Source: Bovifimicola sp964595785 (lineage in GTDB: Bacteria; Bacillota; Clostridia; Lachnospirales; Lachnospiraceae). From it: DNA of 38,255 bases. Position 1 is the first letter of the stretch. Each line of letters starts with the position of its first letter. The notes below the pieces were generated by a model, which saw nothing but the letters and a program-made list of their open reading frames with translations, was not told where the DNA came from and did no database searches. A program made the translations under genes and the position numbers. This document shows positions 15,134 through 23,868 of the stretch, piece by piece. The stretch spans positions 1 through 38,255 of the forward strand of contig CAZQRO010000005.1 of assembly GCA_964595785.1 (NCBI GenBank), in the 5' to 3' direction.

Positions 15134-16663
15134 CTACAAAATTATATTGTCACCTGCCGAAGACTCTATTGACTGAACATCATATTTATCTGTCAAATTC
15201 TCTTCTGCCACATTCTTTTGATTACCCTGATTCCTGTCAACAATCTTTTTTTCTTTATCATTTTTTTTCACTGAATCATCATTTGACTGCACACTATCAT
15301 CTTCTAAATCTTTTCCTAAAAATGATGGTAATTCCATTCCTGCTTGCTTAAAAAGTTCATTCATTGGAGGAATTGACTTCATCATTCCTGAAAGGAAATT
15401 GGCTGTTGTCGGTGTTCCTTCTCCATTTCCATTCATAGAATCCCAAACTGTAATTTTATCAATTTTAATATTCTTAATAGCTTCCACTTGAATCTGCATA
15501 AGATCTTGAAGTTTATCAGCTACAATAAGTTTAACAGCTGCATCTGCATCTCCGCCGGCTGCCGAAACTAAATCTCTCATACCTAAAGCCTGTTTTGATA
15601 ACATCTCCTGAACACCCTTTGCCTGTGCCTCCATCTTGGCATAAATGGCATCAGCCTCACCGCGTGCTCTTCTTCTTGCTACCTCTGCTTCAGCTTCTGC
15701 TGCAATTTCTGCCTGTTCTTTTGCAATCTCTGCTTTGATAATAATGTCTGCCTGCTGCGTTGCTCTCTCTAATTCAGCACGGTTCTGTTCTGCCTCTTTC
15801 TGTGCAACATAAGCCTCTTCTTTAGATTTAGCTGCCTGTACCTGTTCTGCAGCTGTTGCAATTCTTAATGCCTCAGCTTCTTTCTCTCTTCTGGCTGCTT
15901 CTGATGCTGCCACTTCAATCTTAGCTTCATTTTCACCCTTAATAGCCGCTGCATCAGCCGCAGCTACCTGAATACGCTGCTCCATTCTTGCATTAGCCTG
16001 ACCGATTTCACCATCTTTATCTTTCTCTGCAACACTCTTCTTTGCATCATTAATAGCTTTAGCTGCCGCTTCCTTACCTAATGCTTCTATGTAGCCTGAT
16101 TCATCATTAATATCAGTAACGTTAACGTTAATTAATCTTAAACCAATCTTCTTTAATTCAATCTCCACATTGTTAGATACTGAAAGAAGGAATTTATCTC
16201 TGTCTGAGTTAATCTCCTCAATATCCATTGTTGCAATTACAAGACGTAACTGACCAAGAATAATATCTTTTGCTAATTCCTGAATCTCATTCATCTTAAG
16301 CCCTAACAAACGTTCTGCTGCATTCTGCATAATACCCATTTCGGTAGAGATTCCTACTGTAAATCTTGATGGAACATCTACTCTGATGTTCTGCTTAGAA
16401 AGTGCATTTCTTAAATCAACATTAATAGAAATAGGTGTCAAATCCATATACTGATATGATTGGATAATCGGCACAATAAATGCTGCTCCACCATGAATAC
16501 ACTTTGCTGATCTTGTCTGTCCATTATTGTCTGAACCTACCTTACCATAAATAACTAATACCTTGTCTGACGGACACTTACGATATCTTGATAAAATTGC
16601 TACAATCAGCATAATAACAACAACTGTTGCAACTCCTATCGCAATGATTAATTCGTAACCCAT
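15134..16663 (-). CDS. floT: flotillin-like membrane scaffold (YuaG/FloT type)
   Basis: Forms membrane microdomain scaffolds that organise other membrane proteins. 509 residues: a membrane anchor at about 5-27, an SPFH/band-7 domain (about 30-220, KCPSDKVLVIYGKVG ... FTVGISTEMG), then a long Ala/Glu-rich coiled coil (about 215-370, with EAE/ARRRARGEAD repeats) and a flotillin C-terminus. The AGGAGG site before ATG 16663 is strong. It is the last gene of the operon nfeD - 27-residue ORF - flotillin, the same pairing as yuaF-floT in Bacillus. Likely role: membrane order, cell-envelope stress or signalling. The C-terminal tail after about 455 is charged and low complexity. Confidence 0.93.
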   Translation of the reverse strand: MGYELIIAIGVATVVVIMLIVAILSRYRKCPSDKVLVIYGKVGSDNNGQTRSAKCIHGGAAFIVPIIQSYQYMDLTPISINVDLRNALSKQNIRVDVPSRFTVGISTEMGIMQNAAERLLGLKMNEIQELAKDIILGQLRLVIATMDIEEINSDRDKFLLSVSNNVEIELKKIGLRLINVNVTDINDESGYIEALGKEAAAKAINDAKKSVAEKDKDGEIGQANARMEQRIQVAAADAAAIKGENEAKIEVAASEAARREKEAEALRIATAAEQVQAAKSKEEAYVAQKEAEQNRAELERATQQADIIIKAEIAKEQAEIAAEAEAEVARRRARGEADAIYAKMEAQAKGVQEMLSKQALGMRDLVSAAGGDADAAVKLIVADKLQDLMQIQVEAIKNIKIDKITVWDSMNGNGEGTPTTANFLSGMMKSIPPMNELFKQAGMELPSFLGKDLEDDSVQSNDDSVKKNDKEKKIVDRNQGNQKNVAEENLTDKYDVQSIESSAGDNIIL

Positions 16664-16725
16664 ACTTTCTTCCTCCTAATATCTTTATTATATATTTGAT
16701 TTTATTAAATCCTCTTTAAAAAAAC

Positions 16726-16809
16726 TCATTTCTTTGGACTTTTCATTCCAAAATACAAGCCTGCTTCCATTATCATTGCTACAATTATAACAATAATCAT
16801 GTATGACAT
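16726..16809 (-). CDS. 27-residue membrane miniprotein between nfeD and flotillin
   Basis: ATG 16809 to TGA 16726 encodes MSYMIIVIIVAMIMEAGLYF plus GMKSPKK: one TM helix (about residues 3-21) and a short basic tail. The start follows AGAGG by 6 bases, and that site lies inside the last codons of nfeD, only 2 bases separating the nfeD stop from this ATG, so translational coupling is likely. Too short for usual gene callers. The position between two genes whose products act together at the membrane suggests a helper or regulatory subunit of the NfeD-flotillin complex, which is inference. No known family is recognised. Confidence 0.6.
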   Translation of the reverse strand: MSYMIIVIIVAMIMEAGLYFGMKSPKK

Positions 16810-16811
16810 TG

Positions 16812-17540
16812 TTAACCTCTTTCCACAACTACAAAATCGTTAATTATATCAATAATTCTAACGGTTTCTCCGGTATTAATCATATCCTCGCTGTCCGTAA
16901 CCGCATTAAGTTCCACCATTCTCTCTGACACCATGACATTTACCTTTCCCTGTCCGCTTTTCTTAGCCGGAATAGTAAGATATACGGTTGCATTTATACC
17001 TAGTGTATCCTTAATATTAAATGTGCCATCCTGCGCAAGTCTATATGAGTATCTGATAATAACCGCAACGGCAAACATCAGAATTATTCCTAATACAAAA
17101 CCTGTCATTATCGCAAGCCCTGCATTCATTCCATTAGCAATTCCTGCAATTGATGCCCATGAAAACATACAGAAAAATCCTATTATTCCCTGAATGGTAA
17201 ATAGTCTGAAAGAATCAAGATTATCAACGGTATCATGAGCGGTACTTCCGTCATGCGCAGTCACCTGACTATAATCAATGTCTGCATTATGTCCAATTTC
17301 AATATTATGATTAATATCTGCTCCATGCATTCCCGATAAGTCATGGTCAAATCCTGCTCCGTGCATTCCCGACATATCATGGTCAAAATCTATTCCTGAA
17401 GAATCACTTGCATCAAATCCATCACCATGACCTCCAAAAATGATAAATAATGTCTGTATTACAAAAATTATTGTAGATGGTACTGCGATACAATATAGAA
17501 TTTTCTCAATTGTCATCAATGCATCCCACCACTCAGCCAT
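16812..17540 (-). CDS. NfeD-like membrane protein
   Basis: Partner protein of flotillin (YuaF type). 242 residues: TM segment at about 13-35, then an outside His/Asp/Gly-rich loop (about 37-108), two more TM segments (about 113-137 and 141-164), and a C-terminal OB-fold (about 175-242, LGINATVYLTIPA ... GETVRIIDIINDFVVVERG). There is no ClpP-type protease domain, so it is the short NfeD class. The loop holds a 12-residue tandem repeat and many HD/HN pairs, suggesting metal binding. Start ATG 17540 follows AAAGGAGG. A strong sigma-A promoter (17606-17633) precedes it. Confidence 0.88.
   Translation of the reverse strand: MAEWWDALMTIEKILYCIAVPSTIIFVIQTLFIIFGGHGDGFDASDSSGIDFDHDMSGMHGAGFDHDLSGMHGADINHNIEIGHNADIDYSQVTAHDGSTAHDTVDNLDSFRLFTIQGIIGFFCMFSWASIAGIANGMNAGLAIMTGFVLGIILMFAVAVIIRYSYRLAQDGTFNIKDTLGINATVYLTIPAKKSGQGKVNVMVSERMVELNAVTDSEDMINTGETVRIIDIINDFVVVERG
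17316..17387 (-). repeat. 12-residue His/Asp repeat in the nfeD gene
   Basis: Residues 52-63 (FDHDMSGMHGAG) and 64-75 (FDHDLSGMHGAD) are tandem copies encoded by two 36-base units. More degenerate His/Asn/Asp motifs follow (INHN, IGHN, AHDG, AHDT). Confidence 0.85.
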
Positions 17541-17605
17541 AATCCCGCCTCCTTTGAACTATGTTCATTAAATTCTATGTTAAAGAGTAAATTTTATTTA
17601 CATAA

Positions 17606-17633
17606 ATTATATCATAGCGGATATTTTTGTCAA
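17606..17633 (-). promoter_or_regulatory. predicted sigma-A promoter of the nfeD-flotillin operon
   Basis: Perfect TTGACA (17628-17633) and TATAAT (17606-17611) with a 16-base spacer on the minus strand, about 65 bases before the nfeD start. Confidence 0.75.
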
Positions 17634-17653
17634 TTATTTTTTTGAAAAATATG

Positions 17654-17682
17654 TTGAAAAATACATAATTATCTGTTAATAT
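17654..17682 (+). promoter_or_regulatory. possible promoter of the XRE regulator gene
   Basis: TTGAAA (17654-17659), 17-base spacer, TAATAT (17677-17682), divergent from the nfeD promoter 21 bases away. The -10 box is only a 4/6 match. Confidence 0.4.
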
Positions 17683-17730
17683 CAAGATATGTAAATATTA
17701 TTTACTTTTATCGTGCAAGGAGTGATATGA

Positions 17731-18270
17731 ATGGACGCTGTTGTACTTGGAAAAAGAATCAAGGAAGCAAGGCTTTCTAAAAAAATGACTCAGAATGAAG
17801 TAGTCGGTGATTTTATTACAAGAAATATGTTAAGTCAGATTGAAAGTGGTTCCGCCACGCCTTCTATTAAAACTCTTGAATATTTATCCGCTGTTTTAGA
17901 CATTCCGATTAATCAGCTGCTGCCTGATTTCGGAGAAAATATCTCCTTTGCTGAAGATAATCCGTATCTTAAAGGAAAGCAGGCTCTGGTTAACAATAAA
18001 TATGACCTTGCAATTACTACTTTTGAGAACATTCTTATAGAAACCAATCCTCTTTATGATGAAATTGCAGCCCTTCTAGCCAGAGCATATTATGAAGAAG
18101 CCAAACATTTATCAGATATTGGAAAATGCAATTCAGCCATACTTATTTCTTATCTTAAAAAAGCTGTTACGCTTTCTTCTAAAGGAATATTTTCTAACCG
18201 TGAACTCAAGACTTCATCACTTATGCTGCTTGACAGTCTTCTTGAAGAACAATATAATGGGAAATTATAA
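17731..18270 (+). CDS. XRE-family transcriptional regulator
   Basis: 179 residues. Residues about 8-62 are a Cro/cI helix-turn-helix (LGKRIKEARLSKKMTQNEVV, then RNMLSQIESGSATPSIKTL). The remainder (about 75-175) is helical and TPR-like (GKQALVNNKYDLAITTFENIL, LARAYYEEAKHLSD), the layout of peptide- or protein-sensing regulators of the RapA/PlcR broad type. Start ATG 17731 follows AAGGAG. It is divergent from the nfeD-flotillin operon, which could be its target, and cotranscribed with the DUF436 gene that starts 20 bases after its stop. The ligand is not predictable. Confidence 0.88.
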   Translation: MDAVVLGKRIKEARLSKKMTQNEVVGDFITRNMLSQIESGSATPSIKTLEYLSAVLDIPINQLLPDFGENISFAEDNPYLKGKQALVNNKYDLAITTFENILIETNPLYDEIAALLARAYYEEAKHLSDIGKCNSAILISYLKKAVTLSSKGIFSNRELKTSSLMLLDSLLEEQYNGKL

Positions 18271-18290
18271 GAATGAATGGAGGCTTTATC

Positions 18291-18863
18291 ATGGCAGATG
18301 GAATTTCAACAGATACTGATTTTAACATTAATAAAATAATAGATGATACCGGAAAAGTAGTTTTAGAACTTTTAGATGCGGCTAATCTTGAGAAGTGTGA
18401 CATATTGGTTGTGGGATGCTCGTCAAGTGAAGTAGACAGCCACCGTATTGGTTCCTTTTCAAGCAGTGATATCGGAGCGGCTATATTTAATACAATTTAC
18501 GATATAACTAATAAGTACGGAATTTATCTTGCGACACAATGCTGTGAACATCTTAACAGAGCATTAATTGTAGAAAAGGAATGTGCAAAGGAGTACCATC
18601 TTCCGATTGTGAATGTAGTACCTAAGTTAAAGGCAGGCGGTTCATTTTCAACCGCTGCTTATTCAGGATTTATTAATTCCGTTGCCGTTGAGCATATTCA
18701 GGCACATGCCGGCATTGATATCGGTGATACATTAATTGGAATGCATTTAAGACCTGTTGCTGTTCCTGTAAGAACATCCCAGTCAACAATTGGCAATGCA
18801 CATGTAGTATGTGCCAGAACAAGGTACAAATACATCGGCGGAGAAAGAGCAGTGTATGAATAA
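18291..18863 (+). CDS. UPF0340/DUF436 (YwlG-like) protein
   Basis: 190-residue cytoplasmic protein of the widely conserved YwlG family, whose function is unknown. ATG 18291 is chosen over 18273 because GGAGG lies 7 bases before it. Family marks: CDILVVGCSSSEV (about 36-48), HRIGSFSS, ATQCCEHLNRALI, KLKAGGSFSTAAY, HLRPVAVPVR and the C-terminal ARTRYKYIGG. The two adjacent Cys and the His of QCCEHLNR are candidates for a catalytic or metal site. It is cotranscribed behind an XRE regulator gene; in Bacillus it sits near glyA/upp, so this context is different. Confidence 0.88.
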   Translation: MADGISTDTDFNINKIIDDTGKVVLELLDAANLEKCDILVVGCSSSEVDSHRIGSFSSSDIGAAIFNTIYDITNKYGIYLATQCCEHLNRALIVEKECAKEYHLPIVNVVPKLKAGGSFSTAAYSGFINSVAVEHIQAHAGIDIGDTLIGMHLRPVAVPVRTSQSTIGNAHVVCARTRYKYIGGERAVYE

Positions 18864-18893
18864 ATTTCACTAAGACATAACATTAAGAAGCCG

Positions 18894-19925
18894 TTACTTA
18901 ATTTTGTATTCTATTGATGCCTCAGCCCTGTCAGTACATTGCACTGTTGCCAGGGCTCCATTTATTATAGTCATTCTCGGACCTCTATGTCCAAAATCAC
19001 AATCAAATATGACTGGTACATCTAAATTACCCAGTGCATACATAACTGCTTCTTCATAAGACGAATTAGTGAAATCCTTATAGAACAGCGGCCGGCCAAA
19101 CATAAATCCTTTCGTGTACTTAAACCAGCCTATCTGCTTTAACTTCCATAAGAACATCATTATGTTTTCGCCGCTTATATCAAAGGTTTCAAGATACCAT
19201 ATTATTCCATCTTCTTTATATTTTTCTATAAATTCCATTGTTCCATCATATTTTGTTCCCTGAAGAAATAATAAGACATCCAGACAGCCGCCGATAAGCC
19301 TTCCACTCATAACTACATTATCAGTTCTCTTAAGCGTACCAAAATCCAGCTTCCACTCAGCTTTGGCATCGCATTCATACCCTTCAAGACCTGTTATTCG
19401 CTCTGTCATTTCCTGCTGATATTTATCATATGAATTCTGTATAAGTTCTTTACCTTCAAGCACATTCAGATTATCCTCTACACTTCTATGCCATTTATTC
19501 ATTCCAAATTCACCAAAATTGCTACTGTATATTGCTGCCACATCACATCTGGTGGTCAATGTATGCATAAGTCCCGTATTGTCAGAATATCCCTGAAACC
19601 ATTTTGGATTTCGGCAAAAATTTTCATAATCCACATATTCAAGCATTTCATTTAGAAAATTTCCACCTTTTGCTGCAATAACTGCACTAACTTTATCATT
19701 ACTAACCAGTTCGTTAAATTCCTGACCGCGCTGTTTTCCACTACTGCTCCTGAACTGTTTATCCGCCATGAACACATTATTTGTAAATATTACTTCATAT
19801 CCTCTTTCATTAAGATTTTTTACGGCATTTTCAAATCTTTTTACATCCAATTCATCTATAACACCATCTGAAGTTGCCGCCACACCTATAATATTACCTT
19901 TTTCTAAATATTTTGGATAAATCAT
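18894..19925 (-). CDS. S66 family LD-carboxypeptidase / MccF-like peptidase
   Basis: Serine peptidase related to muramoyl-tetrapeptide carboxypeptidase (LdcA) and to the microcin C7 immunity protein MccF. 343 residues, full length. The triad is visible: S114 in GYSDNTG, E246 in WYLETFDIS and H313 in FGHRGPR. The N-terminal nucleotide-fold part has GVAATSDG and AAKGGNF. The long form with DKQFRSSSGKQRGQEF is closer to MccF-type members than to E. coli LdcA, so it may cleave peptidoglycan stems or toxic peptidyl-nucleotides; the sequence alone does not decide. No signal peptide, so cytoplasmic. Strong AGGAGG before ATG 19925. It lies 64 bases after the addA stop on the same strand. Confidence 0.88.
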   Translation of the reverse strand: MIYPKYLEKGNIIGVAATSDGVIDELDVKRFENAVKNLNERGYEVIFTNNVFMADKQFRSSSGKQRGQEFNELVSNDKVSAVIAAKGGNFLNEMLEYVDYENFCRNPKWFQGYSDNTGLMHTLTTRCDVAAIYSSNFGEFGMNKWHRSVEDNLNVLEGKELIQNSYDKYQQEMTERITGLEGYECDAKAEWKLDFGTLKRTDNVVMSGRLIGGCLDVLLFLQGTKYDGTMEFIEKYKEDGIIWYLETFDISGENIMMFLWKLKQIGWFKYTKGFMFGRPLFYKDFTNSSYEEAVMYALGNLDVPVIFDCDFGHRGPRMTIINGALATVQCTDRAEASIEYKIK

Positions 19926-19989
19926 GTCTTCCTCCTGTTCAAATATTTCTATACAAAATCAAGTTATCTACCTGTTTTCAGTCTCTCTT

Positions 19990-22900
19990 TTAACTGTTAA
20001 TCTCATCTGAAAGTTCCACTGAATAAAGTATTTTCTCTTCAACTTTCATACCTGTAATCTGTTCAACTGCTAATTTGTACAATTCTAACTGTACATAATA
20101 ATGTTCTGCTAATTCCTGCATTTTTTTCACTCTGTCTGTTTTATAATCTGCAATTATAACTTTTCCATTTTCAATAAAATATACATCAATAATACCCTGA
20201 ATTAAAATAGTGTCACCGCTATTTTCTACTTTTTCAGGTTTTAAAAATTCCTTATCTCTTCCTGCTTTTTCTGCGATTCTCTTAAATTCTTCCACCATAG
20301 ATTCAGATATTCCTATAACAAATTGGGCTTCTCTGTATAACTCACCACGCCTGTATGCTTCTTTCATTCTCTGTCCTAATGAAGAATTGGCAAACGCAAC
20401 AATATCATCTACATTAATGGATTTCTCTTCCGCCTCCGATAGCCTGCCTGCTGCCTTGATTCTATCAATCATTATTCTGATACTATCTTTAGTTGGTTCC
20501 ATTTCAAAATCAAAAAATTCAAAAACCGTGTGATAAGCCGTACCTCTTGCAGCACCATTTATTTTTTCCCCTTTACGCAGAAATTCCGGCACGGTTAGGG
20601 TTTTCTCTTCTGCTATTTCATCAAGAGATTTAATAAAATCTTCTGCCATAACTGTCTCATCACCGTCTGCCTGTTCAATCTCATAACTTATCTTCTTAAT
20701 CTCCGAAACACTCATCTTCGCATTGCCTGCTGTTTCTTTTTCAAATGGATACTCATAATTAATTCTGTTTTCTAATCCTTTTTTAATATCCTCGGCAAAT
20801 ACTTTTTCTGTAGGAAGATTAATTAATGCCTGCACATTCGTTTTCTCATTAACTTTTTCTTTAATTACATCTGCAAAAATATCCATCACATCTATATATT
20901 TTATTTCCACATTGCTATCTGCATTAAACTGCTTATTGTCCCTTGGCATATCATACGGAAGGTAATCTTCATAAATATTAGCAAATGCTTTATTTCTTCC
21001 TAATCCGTATACCACAAAATCAAGGAAACTGCTGCATTGTGCCATAAAACCGTAACCCATATATTGCTTGTCGTACATTCTCTTTGATGCCATTTTTTCT
21101 AATTTTTTATCATTAATACCGCCTGCCGTAAGAATAAGTTTTTCCCTTGCTCTTGTACACGCAACATAAAAAAGTCGCATTTCCTCTTCAATACCGTCTA
21201 ACTGTATCTTTCGGTTAATCGCTGCCTTAAATATATTATTCTGTTTAATTCTTGTGGAATCATCTATATAATCCATTCCTATTCCCATTTCAAAATGAAT
21301 TGCAGACTTTTTTCTTGTATCCATGACATTAAACTTTTTCTCCATATTTGCCACAAATACAATAGGAAATTCCAGCCCTTTGCTTTTATGAACCGTCATA
21401 ATTCTTACAGCATCATCGGTTTCTGACAAAATTGAAGCCTCACCCATATCGATTTCATATTTGTTCATTTTTTCCATATATCTGATAAAATTAAAAAGTC
21501 CTTTATAACTGCCATTTTCATAGGCTGCCGCTCTTTCCTTTAACATATCAACATTAGCTTTTCTTCTGTCACCTGATGGCATGGCTTTAATGAAATTATA
21601 GTATCCTGTCTTATCTAACATTTCACACAGCAAATCATAAATAGACATATATGTTATCTTAATTCTGAATTCACCAAGCGTATCATTAAATTTCTTTAGC
21701 CTTTTTTGTAAATCATGGTTGTATTCTAATACTTTATTACTTTTAGCAATACTTTCTTCATCATTCATTGATTCGTTTATATAATCACATATATTTTCAT
21801 ATAGTGATTTATCTTTTCCGCCTGCAATCCTGATTAATGATAATTCTTCATCATTTATTCCTAATATAGGTGACTTTAAGACAGATGCCAATGGTATATC
21901 CTGTATCGGATTATCGATAATCTTAAGATAACTTAGGATTGTACGAATCTCCAATGTACTGAAATATCCTGATTTTGACTCCATATGACATGGTATTCCG
22001 GAGCGCATCAGTTCTTCGTTAATTACATCACCAACCCCATTGATACTTCTTAATAATATAACAATATCTGAATATTTCGCAGGTCTGTATTTGTCTGATT
22101 CCTTATCATACACTGTCATTCCTGTTTCAAAATTCACTAATTCCTTTATTTTAGCAGCGATTGCCTTTGCCTCAAGTTCACGGACATTTCCTCCCATATC
22201 ATCTTGTGCATCACTTCCATCTTCATCTGAACAACTCGCTTCATCCGTAGATTCGATTTCATCTGCCGGCATATCACTTTCTGAATTAATTAATAAAAGT
22301 TCTGTCTTATCATCAATTCTTGATTTATATTCTTCATTTTCACACTCTTTGAAAACAGCTCCAAAATTGAGTCTGTTTTCTTCGTCGTAATTAATCCCAC
22401 CCAATTCTTCACTCATTATCTGATTAAAGAAAAAATTCGTTGAAGTAATAACACCTTCCCTGCTTCTGAAATTCTTATCCAGAACAATCTTATAATCTTT
22501 AGAATCCTCTCCTCTATCATATCTGTTATACTTTTCTATAAAAATGCCCGGATTGGCACCTCTGAAACCATAAATACTTTGTTTCACATCACCTACCATA
22601 AATCGGTTAGGTATGCCTTTTCTATCCTTTGAAACTGCGGATAAAATTGTCTCCTGCACAATATTACTGTCCTGATATTCATCTATCATAACTTCTTCAA
22701 AATTTTCAGCCAGTTCATCCGCAACTGTTGTCAGAACATGTTTATTTCCATCTTTTTTCACAAGAATATCTATGGCATAATGTTCAAAATCATTAAAGTC
22801 GATTACATTTCTATCAAGTTTCTTTTCTTTGAATTTACTGATAAATGATTTCGTAAGTCTGACATACATCTCAATAATCGGTCTGCATTTCTTCATTTCC

Positions 22901-23868
22901 CCAAGTGCTTCTTCAGAGGTTTGAAAGTAAAGTTTCTCGTTTAATTTTGCAAAATTTTCTTTTACATTTTTTCTGTTTGCCGACACAATATCCTTTAATT
23001 CTATTTCACAGGTTCCAGCCTTACATCCCGGAAGTTTATCAAACTTATAATTTAATTTTACTTTTCTTCTATCGTAATCTTTTTCCTCAATAATCTTAAG
23101 TATTTCCGTTCTTTCTCTTTCTAGTATATCGTAATATACCATCGGTCCGCCATTAGAACACAGATAAAGCATTAAGTCATATTGTTTTACCATTTCCTGC
23201 AATATACCTTCTGCATATGTATTAATCAGTTTGACAAATTCACTCTTCTTAATATCATCTGAACTTTCACAACCGTACTCTGCTATACAGTTATCTAACC
23301 ATTCGTTAGGCCATGGATATCCCATTGATTTATTATAAAGCGCAAGTATCATGTTTTCTAAATATACATCACTGTTTTTGCTTTCAAATTGTGTAACAAA
23401 ATCATGGAATTCCCTACTTCCTTCTTCATAATACTCTTCTAATACTTCTTTTACCACATCAGACCTTAAAAGTGCCATTTCACCGTCATCTGCAACCTTC
23501 ACACTTGGATCTAAATCCACATCGTTAAAATGCTCTTTAACCAGTCCCAGACAAAAACTGTGAATTGTAGTAATATCAGCATTGTGTATAAATGCCTGCT
23601 GCCTTTGTAAATGTGCATTATCCGGCTCATTTGATAATTCATTTTCAATTGCCTTAAGAATTCTCTCACGCATTTCTGCCGCCGCCGCATTTGTAAACGT
23701 AACAACCAACAATTTATCAATATCAAGTGGATTCTTCTTGTCCGTAATCCTCTTAATTATTCGTTCAACCAGTACCGCAGTCTTGCCGGAACCCGCTGCC
23801 GCCGAAACCAGAATATTTCTGTTTCTTGTATCTATTACTTTTTGCTGTTCAACAGTCCATTTAGACAT
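19990..23868 (-). CDS. addA: AddA helicase-nuclease subunit
   Basis: Large subunit of the AddAB (RexAB) enzyme, which resects double-strand breaks and responds to Chi. 1292 residues, close to family size. N-terminal UvrD-type helicase: Walker A AAAGSGKT (23-30), TFTNAAAAEMRERI, motif II VMIDEYQDSN, GDVKQSIYGFRGA, VHKSKGLEFPIVFV and FYVACTRAREKL. The C-terminal RecB-type nuclease has D1228 (GIIDVYF), D1241 and K1243 (DYKTD) followed by Y/Q residues (HYYVQLELY). All key residues are present. It starts 8 bases inside the end of addB, so translation is coupled. An acidic Ser/Asp-rich insert (about residues 530-560) is a small peculiarity. Confidence 0.97.
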   Translation of the reverse strand: MSKWTVEQQKVIDTRNRNILVSAAAGSGKTAVLVERIIKRITDKKNPLDIDKLLVVTFTNAAAAEMRERILKAIENELSNEPDNAHLQRQQAFIHNADITTIHSFCLGLVKEHFNDVDLDPSVKVADDGEMALLRSDVVKEVLEEYYEEGSREFHDFVTQFESKNSDVYLENMILALYNKSMGYPWPNEWLDNCIAEYGCESSDDIKKSEFVKLINTYAEGILQEMVKQYDLMLYLCSNGGPMVYYDILERERTEILKIIEEKDYDRRKVKLNYKFDKLPGCKAGTCEIELKDIVSANRKNVKENFAKLNEKLYFQTSEEALGEMKKCRPIIEMYVRLTKSFISKFKEKKLDRNVIDFNDFEHYAIDILVKKDGNKHVLTTVADELAENFEEVMIDEYQDSNIVQETILSAVSKDRKGIPNRFMVGDVKQSIYGFRGANPGIFIEKYNRYDRGEDSKDYKIVLDKNFRSREGVITSTNFFFNQIMSEELGGINYDEENRLNFGAVFKECENEEYKSRIDDKTELLLINSESDMPADEIESTDEASCSDEDGSDAQDDMGGNVRELEAKAIAAKIKELVNFETGMTVYDKESDKYRPAKYSDIVILLRSINGVGDVINEELMRSGIPCHMESKSGYFSTLEIRTILSYLKIIDNPIQDIPLASVLKSPILGINDEELSLIRIAGGKDKSLYENICDYINESMNDEESIAKSNKVLEYNHDLQKRLKKFNDTLGEFRIKITYMSIYDLLCEMLDKTGYYNFIKAMPSGDRRKANVDMLKERAAAYENGSYKGLFNFIRYMEKMNKYEIDMGEASILSETDDAVRIMTVHKSKGLEFPIVFVANMEKKFNVMDTRKKSAIHFEMGIGMDYIDDSTRIKQNNIFKAAINRKIQLDGIEEEMRLFYVACTRAREKLILTAGGINDKKLEKMASKRMYDKQYMGYGFMAQCSSFLDFVVYGLGRNKAFANIYEDYLPYDMPRDNKQFNADSNVEIKYIDVMDIFADVIKEKVNEKTNVQALINLPTEKVFAEDIKKGLENRINYEYPFEKETAGNAKMSVSEIKKISYEIEQADGDETVMAEDFIKSLDEIAEEKTLTVPEFLRKGEKINGAARGTAYHTVFEFFDFEMEPTKDSIRIMIDRIKAAGRLSEAEEKSINVDDIVAFANSSLGQRMKEAYRRGELYREAQFVIGISESMVEEFKRIAEKAGRDKEFLKPEKVENSGDTILIQGIIDVYFIENGKVIIADYKTDRVKKMQELAEHYYVQLELYKLAVEQITGMKVEEKILYSVELSDEINS

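Noticed and set aside
18882..18905. Terminator between the DUF436 and S66 genes
   Set aside because: Only a 6-bp ATTAAG/CTTAAT stem with a weak T-run and part of it inside the S66 stop region; not strong enough to list.
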